Origin: Ga0077555 sp041397775
GTDB taxonomy: Bacteria; Pseudomonadota; Alphaproteobacteria; Rhizobiales; Hyphomicrobiaceae
Length of the DNA: 64,000 bases
NCBI GenBank assembly: GCA_041397775.1
Contig: JAWKWB010000006.1
Location: 124,001 to 188,000, forward strand
Direction of reading: 5' to 3'
In this document: in pieces, positions 16,104 to 24,443 of the stretch
Layout of the letters: every line of letters starts with the position of its first letter
How positions within the stretch are numbered: position 1 is the first letter of the stretch
Notes under the pieces: generated by a model
Seen by the model: only the letters and a program-made list of their open reading frames with translations
Told to the model about the DNA's origin: nothing
Databases searched by the model: none
Position numbers and translations under genes: made by a program

Positions 16104-16984
16104 AGCTTTCCTTCCGACTTGAGGCGGCGATATTCCTCCTTGCGGGCCATCCACTTGGCCTGCGTCTCGGGATCCTGCCAGGGCTGCTCCTCGGTGAAGA
16201 CGAGGCGCTTCCAGGCGTCGCCCTTGCTCCAGGCGAGTTGCGGAGCCACCGTGGTGCGCGGGGCGGTCGCGGTTTCCAGGAGGTTCAGCGCCTCGCCGAA
16301 GATGCGGCGCTGCTGCGCGACGTTCCAGGGCTCGCCGCATGGGCTGCCGAGCGGGAAGTCGACGAACACGAAGCGGGCGACGCCGCAGTGCTCGACAATA
16401 TCGCGGGCGGCGCCGATCACGACGGTGGGGAGGCCGTTTTCCTCGAGGTATCTGGCGATCAGACTCACGGTCTGATGGCAGACGGGTCAGACAGGCACGA
16501 GGACGATGGCATCGAGCCCGTCCTCGCGCGCGTAGGCGAGCGCCTTGGGCGCTTCCTGGGTCAGCACCTTGCGCTGGCTGTAGTTGTTGTAGGCACCGTA
16601 GACGCGCTCGGGCATCGCGCCGACGCGCCCGCCGGCCACGGCCTCGCGCAGCCGGTCGACGGGATAGAACGCGCCGACATCGTCGAGATGCGTCGCATTG
16701 CGATCGAAGGAAAGCGTGCGGGAATAGAGCTTTTCCGTCGGGGTCGATGCGGGGATCGTGTAGACGCCGCGGAAGTCTTCCTCGTCGATGGGATTGGTCT
16801 CGGTCGCGGGATCGAAATGGACGGCGACCTCGCTCGTGCCGAGCAGGCCGATGCGGCACGCGCTCAGCGGCTTCTTCAGCGGCGTGAAGGGCACGTCCTC
16901 GAAATGCGCCCACTGGTAGGACGTCTCGTAGCCTTGGCGCAGATAGTCATCGCGCGTCCGGTCGATGTAGCGAACATGATCCAT
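16100..16984 (-). CDS. GRDB-family selenoprotein, in-frame UGA read as selenocysteine (U166)
   Basis: 294 aa if UGA at 16487-16489 is decoded as Sec. The 165 codons before it and the 128 after it lie in the same frame, and the joined protein reads continuously as a member of the glycine/sarcosine/betaine reductase selenoprotein B-like family: LVPV-U-PVCHQTVSLIARYLE, then VVIGAARDIVEHCG and DFPLGSPCGEPW. U166-P-V-C169 is a UxxC redox motif; relatives have Cys there. A SECIS-like hairpin follows the UGA directly. The start ATG at 16984 has GGAG 10 nt upstream. It is translationally coupled to a CVPC glutaredoxin-like gene. No grdA, grdC or reductase partners are near, so this is not a clostridial glycine reductase; a thiol redox enzyme is more likely. 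A tool that stops at UGA splits it into two false genes, the second starting at GTG 16468. Confidence 0.85.
16458..16489 (-). promoter_or_regulatory. UGA codon with bacterial SECIS-like hairpin
   Basis: Read on the minus strand: UGA (16489-16487), ten bases, then a perfect 7-bp stem ATCAGAC (16476-16470) / GTCTGAT (16464-16458) closing a 5-nt loop CGTGA (16469-16465). The loop has G in its second position, and 17 nt separate the UGA from the loop. Both values fit the published bacterial SECIS consensus (G in the first two loop bases, 16-37 nt spacing, stem of at least 4 bp). A weaker competing stem GTCTG/CAGAC exists just before it. Confidence 0.8.
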
Positions 16985-17332
16985 CGGCGAGCATCTCCAT
17001 GCTGTGTCGACGCCAAAACGGTATCGGCCATCGGATGGCATCGCAACCAAGAGGCTTCGCAGCTGCCGCATTCGCGCGCGGTTGCGATGTTGCGCGGCCC
17101 GCCCGGGATGGACTTGCGGCGGATCGCGATGGGCACTGCACAACAGATTGCGCTTGCCATCGCAGCGCACTGTGACGCAGCCTTTAGCCGGGCGCGATCC
17201 CCGCATTGGCATTGCTCGACCGCGGGAAGATCGTCGCTCGACGTGCGTGCCAAGGAGCCGGTCGCGCGCCGCCGATCGCGCGCGAACAGATGCTCCAGCA
17301 GGCGAGGAAACGAATCCAGGAGGTCTTTGCCA
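16985..17332. other. Divergent intergenic region between selenoprotein operon and TRAP genes
   Basis: About 350 bp that must hold the promoters of two divergent operons. No gene and no strong dyad are apparent to me. AGGAGG at 17319-17324 is a near-perfect ribosome binding site for the TRAP gene that follows. Confidence 0.45.
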
Positions 17333-18436
17333 ATGTCGAAGCTTGGTGCCCGGTTGCGCGGGGTGGGCAGTGCATCGCTGATCGCGATGCTCGGACTGTT
17401 CAACGGCCCAACGAATGCCGCCGAAAAGCTCATCTATGCGAGCTACATTTCCGAGGTCTATTCGGCCAGCAAGTCCGACATCTGGATGATGAACGAGATC
17501 GAGAAGCGCAGCGGCGGCGAGATCAAGTTCGAAAAATACTGGGCGAGTTCGCTGCTGAAGGCACCGGATCTCTTCCCCGGCCTGCGCAGCGGCGCGGCCG
17601 ACGTCGTGCTCGGCGCCCCTCACGCCTACAACGTCAAGGAATACCCGCTGGCCAACGTGGTCATGCCCTTCATGTCGACGCGGGGCGATGCCATGACCCT
17701 GGCGTGGGCCGATCTCTACAAGAACAACGCCAGCTTCCGCGGGGAATTCGAAGCCAAGGGGGCGAAGGTCCTCTATTCGCTCGCATGGGCCGAAAATACG
17801 GTCTGGTCGAAGAAACCGATCGCCAAGGTGGCCGACCTGAAAGGGCTCAAGGTGCGCGCCGTGCCGACCGTTTCCGACGCCATCCGGAAACTCGGCGCGA
17901 CGCCTGTGGCGCTGGCCTGGCCCGACGGCCTGGAAGGATTGCAACGCGGCGTCGTCGATGCCATGTCGTCGGCCCCCTTCGACTCGGCCGTCCACGGCAG
18001 CGCCCAGGACGTTGCAAAGTTCGGCACGGATCTCGGCGGCACCGGCATCTTCGCCATGGCGACGATCGCCATCAGTCTCGATCGCTACAAGAAGCTCAGC
18101 GAGAAGCACCGCAAGATCATCGACGAGGTGGCGGCTGAAGTGCCCCGCCAGGGCATCAAGTTCCTCGAGCAGAGCGTCGATTCGGCTGTCGCGAAGCTGT
18201 GCGCCATGAAGGACAAGCTGACGATCTCCAAGTTCTCTCCCGAAGAGGTCGCCAAGGTCCAGAAGCTCGCAGCCGCGAGCATGCAGGACGATTGGCTCAA
18301 GCGGGTGAAGAACGAGACGAAGGCCGACGGGCGCAAGATGCTCGACGAGTTCCTCGGCTATGTGCGCAACTACGAGAAGTCGAGCACCTACGTGCCGGGC
18401 TTCGATCGCTACGCCAAGAAGTGCGGGAAGAGCTGA
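17333..18436 (+). CDS. TRAP transporter substrate-binding protein, DctP family
   Basis: 367 aa with a signal peptide (about residues 1-31, ending TNAAEK), so periplasmic. Typical DctP features: the segment YWASSLLKAPDLFPGLRSGAAD, the ligand-contact region LKGLKVRAVPTVSDAIRKLG with the conserved Arg that binds carboxylates, and GLQRGVVDAMSSAP. ATG at 17333 with AGGAGG nine bases upstream. It is the first gene of a dctP-dctQ-dctM set, 120 bp before dctQ. Substrate is probably an organic acid, unknown. The operon diverges from the selenoprotein operon, so a shared signal is possible. Confidence 0.9.
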   Translation: MSKLGARLRGVGSASLIAMLGLFNGPTNAAEKLIYASYISEVYSASKSDIWMMNEIEKRSGGEIKFEKYWASSLLKAPDLFPGLRSGAADVVLGAPHAYNVKEYPLANVVMPFMSTRGDAMTLAWADLYKNNASFRGEFEAKGAKVLYSLAWAENTVWSKKPIAKVADLKGLKVRAVPTVSDAIRKLGATPVALAWPDGLEGLQRGVVDAMSSAPFDSAVHGSAQDVAKFGTDLGGTGIFAMATIAISLDRYKKLSEKHRKIIDEVAAEVPRQGIKFLEQSVDSAVAKLCAMKDKLTISKFSPEEVAKVQKLAAASMQDDWLKRVKNETKADGRKMLDEFLGYVRNYEKSSTYVPGFDRYAKKCGKS

Positions 18437-18556
18437 CCCAGGCCACGAGGACCGCGAGCGCCAACGGCCGTGCCTTGACGCTCGCGGGTGTGCACGCAGT
18501 TGGTTTCCACCAAGGACTGCGGTTCGACGGTTTCCTTTTTTCCTCAGGCATTCTTC

Positions 18557-19087
18557 ATGGTTGCTCTCATCGAAGCGGTGGAGTGGCTGATCATGCGCCT
18601 CGGCGTGGTCAGCGGCTTCGCCACGCTCGTCATCACGATCATCGTCGTCGTCGACGTCGCCGGACGCGCCATCTTCAACAGTCCGCTGCACAGTGGCGTG
18701 GAACTGAGTGAACTGCTGCTCGTGGCGATGGTCTTCCTCGGCCTGGGCTCGGCGCAGCAGAGCCGCCAGAACTACGCGATCGACGTGGCCAGCCGGCACC
18801 TGCCGCAATGGGCGCAGAAGCTGCTCGAACTCGTCGGTTATGCGTTCTGCCTGGGTGTCGTCGTCCTGCTCGCCTGGCCCAGCCAGAAGCAGGCCTTCAA
18901 TTCCTTCGCGCGCGGCGAGGCCGGCTTCGGCATCGTGGCCTTTCCGCTTTGGCCGGCACGCTTCATCCTCGCCTTCGGGCTGTGGGTGCTGGCCGTGCAG
19001 TTCACGTGCGACATCCTCCGGCTGCTTCTTGGCGCTCCCAAGTCCATCGAACCCGCCGACACGCATTCGGGAGTTGGCCCAGAATGA
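18557..19087 (+). CDS. TRAP transporter small permease, DctQ family
   Basis: 176 aa from ATG 18557, with four predicted TM helices (about 12-35, 48-68, 88-108, 130-152). The segment DVAGRAIFNSPLHSGVELSELLL is the DctQ pattern, in which an Arg and Glu flank the second helix. The frame is also open from GTG 18488, but that would add a polar tail before the first helix. Its TGA overlaps the ATG of dctM. Confidence 0.88.
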   Translation: MVALIEAVEWLIMRLGVVSGFATLVITIIVVVDVAGRAIFNSPLHSGVELSELLLVAMVFLGLGSAQQSRQNYAIDVASRHLPQWAQKLLELVGYAFCLGVVVLLAWPSQKQAFNSFARGEAGFGIVAFPLWPARFILAFGLWVLAVQFTCDILRLLLGAPKSIEPADTHSGVGPE

Positions 19088-20391
19088 TCCTCCAAGAACT
19101 CGGCCCCGGCCTCGGCATCATCGGCCTGCTTCTCGTGCTGCTGACGCTTCGCATCCCGATCGCCTTCGCGTTGGCTGGAGCGGGCGTCGCCGGTCTGGTC
19201 ATGGCCCGGCCGTGGCGCGCGGTCGAATATCTGCTCTCGACATTCGCCTACAGCACGACGGCCAACTTCGCGTTCATCGTGCTGCCGCTGTTTCTCTTCA
19301 TGGGCCAGATGGCCTTCTCGGCGGGCCTGTCGCGGGATGCCTTCGAGGCCGGCCAGAAATGGCTTGGCCGCATTCCCGGCGGTTTGGCAGCCGCAACGGT
19401 GTTCGGTTGCGCCGCTTTCTCCACGATCTGTGGTTCCAGCGTGGCGACGGCTTCGACGATGGCGCGCGTGGCAATGCCCGAAATGCTGCGGCAGGGCTAC
19501 CTGCCTCGGCTCGCGGCCGGTTGCGTGGCTGCGGGCGGCACGCTCGGCGTCCTCATTCCACCGAGTGGCATTCTCGTCGTCTACTCGATCGTGACCGAGG
19601 TTTCGCTGGTCAAGCTGTTCGTGGCGGCCTTCGTACCGGGCATCATGACCGCGGTGATCTACATCATCGGCATCTACGTCTGGGTGAAGCTGCGTCCCGA
19701 GCTGGCGCCGACGAACGACAAGCAGACCGCGCCCAGCTGGGGCGAGAAATTCGCCGTCCTGGGCAAGACATGGGAGCTGCTGATCCTGTTCGCTGCCGTG
19801 ATGGGAACGATCTACCTCGGGGTGGCGACGCCGACCGAAGCTGCGGCCATGGGCGCCTTCTTCTCGCTGATCGCGGTGCTGCGGCGTCCGAACCGGAAGG
19901 AGAACGTCCTGTCGGGCATGCGGGATACGGGCTCGGCGACGTGCTCGATCTTCGCACTGGTGATCGGTGCGGGATTGTTCAGCCTGGGTCTGTCGACGAC
20001 CCAGTTCCCGACGAAGCTTGCGGCAATGGTGAGCGATCTCAACTGGTCGCCGACTGCGACCATCATCGTGATCCTGATCCCCTACCTGATCCTGGGCTGC
20101 TTCGTGGACGGGCTGTCCATGATCCTCATCACCATGCCCATCGTGTACCCGATCGTCACCCAGATCGGCTACAACGGCGTGCTTTTCGGGCTGCTGGTGA
20201 CGAAATCCGTGGAGATCGGCGCCATCACGCCGCCCGTGGGCCTGAATGCCTTCGTCGTCAAGAGCATGGCTCCCGACGTCCCACTCAAGGAGATCTTCAT
20301 GGGCTGCCTGCCGTTCGTGCTCATGGAGATCTTCATCGTGGCACTGCTGATCGCATTCCCGCAGATCGCATTGTTCGCCGTGTCGGATTGA
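19084..20391 (+). CDS. TRAP transporter large permease, DctM family
   Basis: 435 aa, about twelve TM helices. Characteristic pieces are FAYSTTANFAFIVLPLFLFMG near the start, GCAAFSTICGSSVATASTMARVAMPEM (the Gly/Ser-rich substrate and sodium region), AGGTLGVLIPPSG and, in the second half, GLSMILITMPIVYPI and ITPPVGLNAFVV. ATG 19084 overlaps the dctQ stop (ATGA). With dctP and dctQ it forms a complete sodium-coupled uptake system for an unknown organic acid. Confidence 0.92.
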   Translation: MILQELGPGLGIIGLLLVLLTLRIPIAFALAGAGVAGLVMARPWRAVEYLLSTFAYSTTANFAFIVLPLFLFMGQMAFSAGLSRDAFEAGQKWLGRIPGGLAAATVFGCAAFSTICGSSVATASTMARVAMPEMLRQGYLPRLAAGCVAAGGTLGVLIPPSGILVVYSIVTEVSLVKLFVAAFVPGIMTAVIYIIGIYVWVKLRPELAPTNDKQTAPSWGEKFAVLGKTWELLILFAAVMGTIYLGVATPTEAAAMGAFFSLIAVLRRPNRKENVLSGMRDTGSATCSIFALVIGAGLFSLGLSTTQFPTKLAAMVSDLNWSPTATIIVILIPYLILGCFVDGLSMILITMPIVYPIVTQIGYNGVLFGLLVTKSVEIGAITPPVGLNAFVVKSMAPDVPLKEIFMGCLPFVLMEIFIVALLIAFPQIALFAVSD

Positions 20392-20428
20392 GCGCTGCGG
20401 GCGGCGCAAGGGGATGGATCCATGGCCG

Positions 20429-20896
20429 TCACCAGTAGGCGGCCATGATCTCCTTGGCCCAATCGGGTTCCTGCAACGCACCGCGCGGCTGGAAGCCGGA
20501 CATGACGGGCTTGATGTCGAGAACGGGCGTGCCGTCGATGGCGTCGAGGCCCTTGACGACGAGCCGCAGGCCATCGACCGCGACGACCTCGCAGACCGTG
20601 CAGCCGATGCGGTTCGGCCGGTTCTTGCCGCGTTGCGCGAAGATGCCGATGCGCGGCCAGTCGTTGCGGCCGCGGGGGTGGCGCGCGCCTTTCTCGATTT
20701 CGCTCTCTTTCACGCGGTCGAACAGGAAGACGATCTCGACGTGGGAAAAGCCATCGAGCCCCATCAGGGCTTCGGCGGTGAACTGCGCTGCATCCAATTC
20801 GACGGCAGCGGGGATCGCATCCCAGCCGTCGTCGATGGCCTCGCGGCGCCCGGATGTGATGCGCCCGATGGGGCGCACGTGAAACGTGTCGGTCAT
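20429..20896 (-). CDS. tsaA: TrmO/TsaA family tRNA (t6A37) N6-methyltransferase
   Basis: 155 aa. Matches the TrmO (YaeB/TsaA) family: RPIGRITSGR at the N-terminus, VEIVFLFDRV, and the signature IGIFAQRGKNRPNRIG around residues 84-99, followed by VDGLRLVVKGLDAIDGTPVLDIKPV. TrmO uses S-adenosylmethionine to methylate t6A37 in tRNA-Thr and has an unusual single-sheet beta-barrel. The variant signature (QRGKNRPN instead of the more common TRSPFRPN) defines a subfamily whose substrate could differ. It converges on dctM and lies behind the epimerase. Confidence 0.8.
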   Translation of the reverse strand: MTDTFHVRPIGRITSGRREAIDDGWDAIPAAVELDAAQFTAEALMGLDGFSHVEIVFLFDRVKESEIEKGARHPRGRNDWPRIGIFAQRGKNRPNRIGCTVCEVVAVDGLRLVVKGLDAIDGTPVLDIKPVMSGFQPRGALQEPDWAKEIMAAYW

Positions 20897-20963
20897 CGAT
20901 CAACCTCGCTCGTGTGGTTCATGGCGACGTGCGGCCGAACGCGGCAACGCCCGCTTGCCGCCG

Positions 20964-21986
20964 TCAGACCCCGTAGTAATCGCGATACCACGCGACCAGG
21001 CGCGCGACGCCCTCTCGCACTGGGGTCGCAGGGCGATAGCCCACCGCATCGGCCAGCTCGGTGACGTCGGCGAAGGTGTCGGGCACGTCGCCCGGCTGCA
21101 TCGGCAGCAGCTCGCGGACCGCCTTGCGGCCGAGGGCCTCCTCGGTCGCCTCGATGTAATCCATGAGCTTCACGGGCGCGTTGTTGCCGATGTTGTAGAT
21201 GCGATAAGGTGCATTCGACGTCGCGGGATCGGGGTCGTCGCTGTTCCAGGCCGGGTCGGGCGTCGCGATACGATCCGAGGTCCGGATCACGCCTTCGACG
21301 ATGTCGTCGACGTAGGTGAAGTCGCGCGTGTGATTGCCGTTGTTGAAGACCTTGATCGGCTCGCCGGCGAGAATGGCGCGCACGAACAGGAAAGGCGCCA
21401 TGTCGGGCCGCCCCCACGGCCCGTAGACCGTGAAGAAGCGCAAGCCGGTCGTCGGCAGGCGAAAGAGATGGCTATAGGCGTGGGCCATCAGTTCGTTGGC
21501 GCGCTTGGTCGCGGCGTAGAACTGCAAGGGATGATCGACGCCGCGATGCTCGGAGAACGGCATGCGCGTATTGGCACCGTAGACGCTCGAGGTCGAGGCG
21601 TAGGTGAGATGCGGCGTGGCGTTGTGCCGGCAGGCTTCGAGGATTTTCGTGAAGCCCGTCAAGTTCGATTCCACGTAGTCGAGAGGATGGGTGAGGCTGT
21701 GGCGAACGCCGGCCTGCGCCGCAAGGTGGATCACGCGATCGAAACGGTGCGCGGCGAAGGTATCGCGCAAGGCGGCCGGATCAGCCAGATTGGCGCGCAC
21801 GAAGGTCCAGGCGCCGCGCGATGTTCCCGCGATCTCGTCGAGCCGGCGCAGCCGCGCTTCCTTCAAGGTCACGTCGTAGTAGCTGTTGACGACGTCGAAC
21901 CCGACCACGTCGTCGCCCCGTTCGAGCAACCGCCTTGCCGTGTGGAACCCGATGAAGCCGGCGGCACCCGTGACCAGTACCTTCAT
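20964..21986 (-). CDS. NAD-dependent nucleotide-sugar epimerase, probable UDP-glucuronate 4-epimerase
   Basis: 340 aa from ATG 21986 (frame open further upstream but the Rossmann start MKVLVTGAAGFIG is here). Extended SDR: TGAAGFIGFHTARRL nucleotide motif, HLAAQAGVR, the catalytic SSVYG Ser/Thr region and YAATKRANE, whose YxxxK supplies the catalytic Tyr and Lys. FFTVYGPWGRPDMA is typical of UDP-glucuronate 4-epimerases (UDP-GlcA to UDP-GalA). The product could feed the exopolysaccharide locus at 27-43 kb; that link is inference. It follows tolA on the same strand. Confidence 0.82.
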   Translation of the reverse strand: MKVLVTGAAGFIGFHTARRLLERGDDVVGFDVVNSYYDVTLKEARLRRLDEIAGTSRGAWTFVRANLADPAALRDTFAAHRFDRVIHLAAQAGVRHSLTHPLDYVESNLTGFTKILEACRHNATPHLTYASTSSVYGANTRMPFSEHRGVDHPLQFYAATKRANELMAHAYSHLFRLPTTGLRFFTVYGPWGRPDMAPFLFVRAILAGEPIKVFNNGNHTRDFTYVDDIVEGVIRTSDRIATPDPAWNSDDPDPATSNAPYRIYNIGNNAPVKLMDYIEATEEALGRKAVRELLPMQPGDVPDTFADVTELADAVGYRPATPVREGVARLVAWYRDYYGV

Positions 21987-22129
21987 GCAAACGCCCTCCG
22001 TCGCGGCCTCGCGCTGCCCGTCCGCGCGATCGCCAATTCCAGCGAGCGTCTTAGACCAATCACGTTGGCGGCGATAGGTGCGGTGCCCCTGCGCCCAGTA
22101 CGCGGCGGCGCCGAAGACAGGCAGGCCTT

Positions 22130-23248
22130 TCAGAACATGCGCGCGGGATCGAAGACGACGATCATGTGCTCCCAACCGCCCTGGTACTTGTCGGGCGGCA
22201 ACTCGTAGGGCGCACACTGGACGAGCGCGCGCATCGCGCTGTCGGCGGCATCGCGGAACACGGGCGAGTTCTGGGGATTGGCGATGCGTGGCTGGCCGTT
22301 GATCTGGCCGTCCCGGTTCAAGCGCACCTCGATCTTCACGACGACCTTGTCGATGCCGTCGAGGCCGGCATTGATGTTCCAGCAGCGGCTCACGGCCTGG
22401 CGCATGAGACCGGCGAGGAAGCTCGCCTCGTTGGCGGAAATGACGTGATCGCGGCCGTCGCGGTCGCCGCGCACGGGGCCGACATTCTTGGTCTCCACTT
22501 GCGTCTGCGGCGCGGCGGCCGGCGCCTGTTTCGGGTCCGGGGTCTTGTCGAGCAGGGCGGACAGCCGGCTGGTATCGAGCTTGGCCTTCTCGCGTGCGAG
22601 ACGATCGGCCTTGGCCTTCGCCTCGGCTTTTGCCTTGGCGGCGGCCTTCGCCTTTTCCGCGCGTGCCTTGGCCAGTGCCTTCGCCTTTTCGCGGGCCTTC
22701 GCCTTGGCTTTTGCCTTCGCTTCCGCCTCGGCCTTCGCCTTGGCTTCGGCCTGCGCCTTCGCCTTGGCGGCGGCTTCCGCCTTGGCTTTTGCCTCGGCCT
22801 GGGCCTTTTCCTCGGCGGCCTGCTGCAGGGCCAGCTCCTCGAGCTTCCTGTCGAGCGATGCCTTGTCGGGTTCCGGCTTCACCACGGGCTTGGGCGGGGC
22901 TGGCGCCGGGGGCGGCGGCGGCTCGACCTTGGCCACTTTCGTCTCGGGTTCGGGTGGCGGGGGAGGCGGCTCGGCTGCCGCGGCCGGGGGCGGCGGAGGT
23001 GTGGGACGCGGCCGCTTGATCTCCTTCTTCGCCTCGTCGGGCTTGGGCACCTCTTTCGGCTTGGCGACGTCGAGCTTGGCATCACGGCTTCCCTGCCGCA
23101 TGCGGTTGAGCTCGTCGGCAGACACGACCTCGGCGATGATCGGGTCGGGCTGAGGCAGTTTCATCTCATGCGTTTCGGCAATGGTAACGAGCGCCCAGGC
23201 GAGCAGCGCGGCGTGCAAAAGCGCAGAGATGACCAGTCCGACGCGCAC
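22130..23248 (-). CDS. tolA: TolA, cell envelope integrity protein
   Basis: 372 aa. One N-terminal TM (about 4-22), a Pro/Lys-rich stretch (about 60-125), a long Ala/Lys/Glu helical region with KAKAEAEAKAKA-type repeats (about 130-245), and a C-terminal TonB/TolA-like domain (about 280-372) with SRCWNINAG and RALVQCAPYELP. TolA links the inner-membrane TolQR motor to Pal and TolB at the outer membrane during division. It directly follows tolR, but tolB and pal are not next to it here; the next gene is a sugar epimerase. Confidence 0.88.
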   Translation of the reverse strand: MRVGLVISALLHAALLAWALVTIAETHEMKLPQPDPIIAEVVSADELNRMRQGSRDAKLDVAKPKEVPKPDEAKKEIKRPRPTPPPPPAAAAEPPPPPPEPETKVAKVEPPPPPAPAPPKPVVKPEPDKASLDRKLEELALQQAAEEKAQAEAKAKAEAAAKAKAQAEAKAKAEAEAKAKAKAKAREKAKALAKARAEKAKAAAKAKAEAKAKADRLAREKAKLDTSRLSALLDKTPDPKQAPAAAPQTQVETKNVGPVRGDRDGRDHVISANEASFLAGLMRQAVSRCWNINAGLDGIDKVVVKIEVRLNRDGQINGQPRIANPQNSPVFRDAADSAMRALVQCAPYELPPDKYQGGWEHMIVVFDPARMF

Positions 23249-23254
23249 GGCTGC

Positions 23255-23722
23255 TCAACCCCCTCCTTCGATCTCCGTAACGAGCGAGATCTTCCTGAAG
23301 CCGGCCTCCTTGATGCGCGCCATCACGCGGGCGACGTGCCCGTATTCGACGCTCTTGTCGCCGCGCACGAAGATCGGCTCGTCCGTCCCGCCCCGGCTGC
23401 CGGCGATCGCCTTCAGCTTTGCGGGCAATTCGTCGAGCAGCATCGCGGCCTTCTCTTCCTGGCCGATGTAGACGTCGCCCTTGCGCGTGACGGAAACGAC
23501 CAGCGGCTCCTTGTTGGACTCCAGCGGCTTGCCCTTGGCGGACGGCAGCTCGAGCGGCACGCCAGCCGTCATCAGCGGCGCCGAGACCATGAAGATGATG
23601 AGCAGCACCAGCATGACGTCGACGAACGGCGTCACGTTGATTTCGCTCATGGGAGCGTGCCGACGGCGCCGTCCACGACGGCCCGAATGGCCTCCTCCAC
23701 CTGCCGGCAGGCTGGCGCCCAT
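23255..23722 (-). CDS. tolR: TolR, ExbD/TolR family motor subunit
   Basis: 155 aa. A glycine- and arginine-rich N-terminus (GGGGHSGRRGRRRRHAP) precedes SEINVTPFVDVMLVLLIIFM, the TM helix with the conserved Asp of the proton-driven motor (Asp at about 34). The periplasmic domain follows and ends TEIEGGG. The start at 23722 is preferred because the glycine/arginine leader is usual for alphaproteobacterial TolR. It lies 10 bp after tolQ and 6 bp before tolA. Confidence 0.93.
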   Translation of the reverse strand: MGASLPAGGGGHSGRRGRRRRHAPMSEINVTPFVDVMLVLLIIFMVSAPLMTAGVPLELPSAKGKPLESNKEPLVVSVTRKGDVYIGQEEKAAMLLDELPAKLKAIAGSRGGTDEPIFVRGDKSVEYGHVARVMARIKEAGFRKISLVTEIEGGG

Positions 23723-23732
23723 TGGCTTGTCC

Positions 23733-24443
23733 TTACGATCTGACGTCGATCTGGCGCGACACGATGGCCGCGAACTCGTCGGCGAACGCCTCGAAGCGCT
23801 GCGCGAGGCGGGCCGAATCCGCCGAGAACTTGTTGTAGGCGATCACTGCCGGGATAGCGGCGAGGAGGCCCAGCGCGGTCGCGAACAACGCCTCGGCGAT
23901 GCCGGGGGCGACGACGGCGAGGCTCGTGTTCTTGGAACTCGCGATCGCCTGGAAGCTCGACATGATGCCCCACACCGTACCGAACAGGCCGACGAACGGG
24001 GCCGTCGATCCTACCGTGGCCAGGAACAGCAGCCTGCGATCCAGCCGCTCCATTTCGCGGTTGATGGTGACGTCCATCACCTTCTCCACGCGCAACTGGA
24101 TGCCGCCGAAAGCGCGTGCGTTGCCTTCCACGGAGCGCTTCCATTCCCGCATGGCCGCGACGAACAGGGATGCCATCGAGATGGTGCGGCCGCGCGCCAG
24201 CCCCGTGTAGAGTTCTTCCAGCGACTGGCCCGACCAGAACATCTGCTCGAAGCGGTCGGCCTCGTTGCGCGCGCGGCGGAAGGCGACGAGCTTCTCGAAG
24301 ATGATGGCCCACGACCACACCGACGCCAGCAGCAGGCCCACCATGACGATCTGCACGACGATATGCGCCTGCAGAAACATTTCGAGAAAGGACACGCTGC
24401 CGGCCTTGCCGATCGTGCTCTTGAGAACGTCCGTGGGATTCAT
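23733..24443 (-). CDS. tolQ: TolQ, ExbB/TolQ family motor subunit
   Basis: 236 aa with three TM helices (about 28-50, 140-162, 175-198). Contains the conserved cytoplasmic segment around FGGIQLRVEKVMDVTINREMERLDRR and the pore helices TVGSTAPFVGLFGTVWGIM and AVVAPGIAEALFATALGL, hallmarks of the family. First gene of the tolQ-tolR-tolA operon; the usual upstream acyl-CoA thioesterase (ybgC) is absent. Confidence 0.94.
   Translation of the reverse strand: MNPTDVLKSTIGKAGSVSFLEMFLQAHIVVQIVMVGLLLASVWSWAIIFEKLVAFRRARNEADRFEQMFWSGQSLEELYTGLARGRTISMASLFVAAMREWKRSVEGNARAFGGIQLRVEKVMDVTINREMERLDRRLLFLATVGSTAPFVGLFGTVWGIMSSFQAIASSKNTSLAVVAPGIAEALFATALGLLAAIPAVIAYNKFSADSARLAQRFEAFADEFAAIVSRQIDVRS

Noticed and set aside
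16100..16468. Separate small gene starting at GTG 16468
   Set aside because: Its frame is continuous with the upstream frame across one UGA, the start lies inside the hairpin, and the joined protein fits one family.
16487..16489. UGA as an inactivating nonsense mutation
   Set aside because: Position in UxxC and the SECIS-like hairpin at proper spacing fit selenocysteine better, and both sides stay open and family-like. Still possible if sel genes are missing.
18838..20574. 578-residue minus-strand frame across dctQ/dctM
   Set aside because: Rich in His/Arg/Gln as shadows usually are and overlaps two strongly supported transporter genes.
22166..23743. 525-residue plus-strand frame opposite tolA and tolR
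   Set aside because: Leu/Gly/Phe-rich shadow of the Ala/Lys repeats in TolA.
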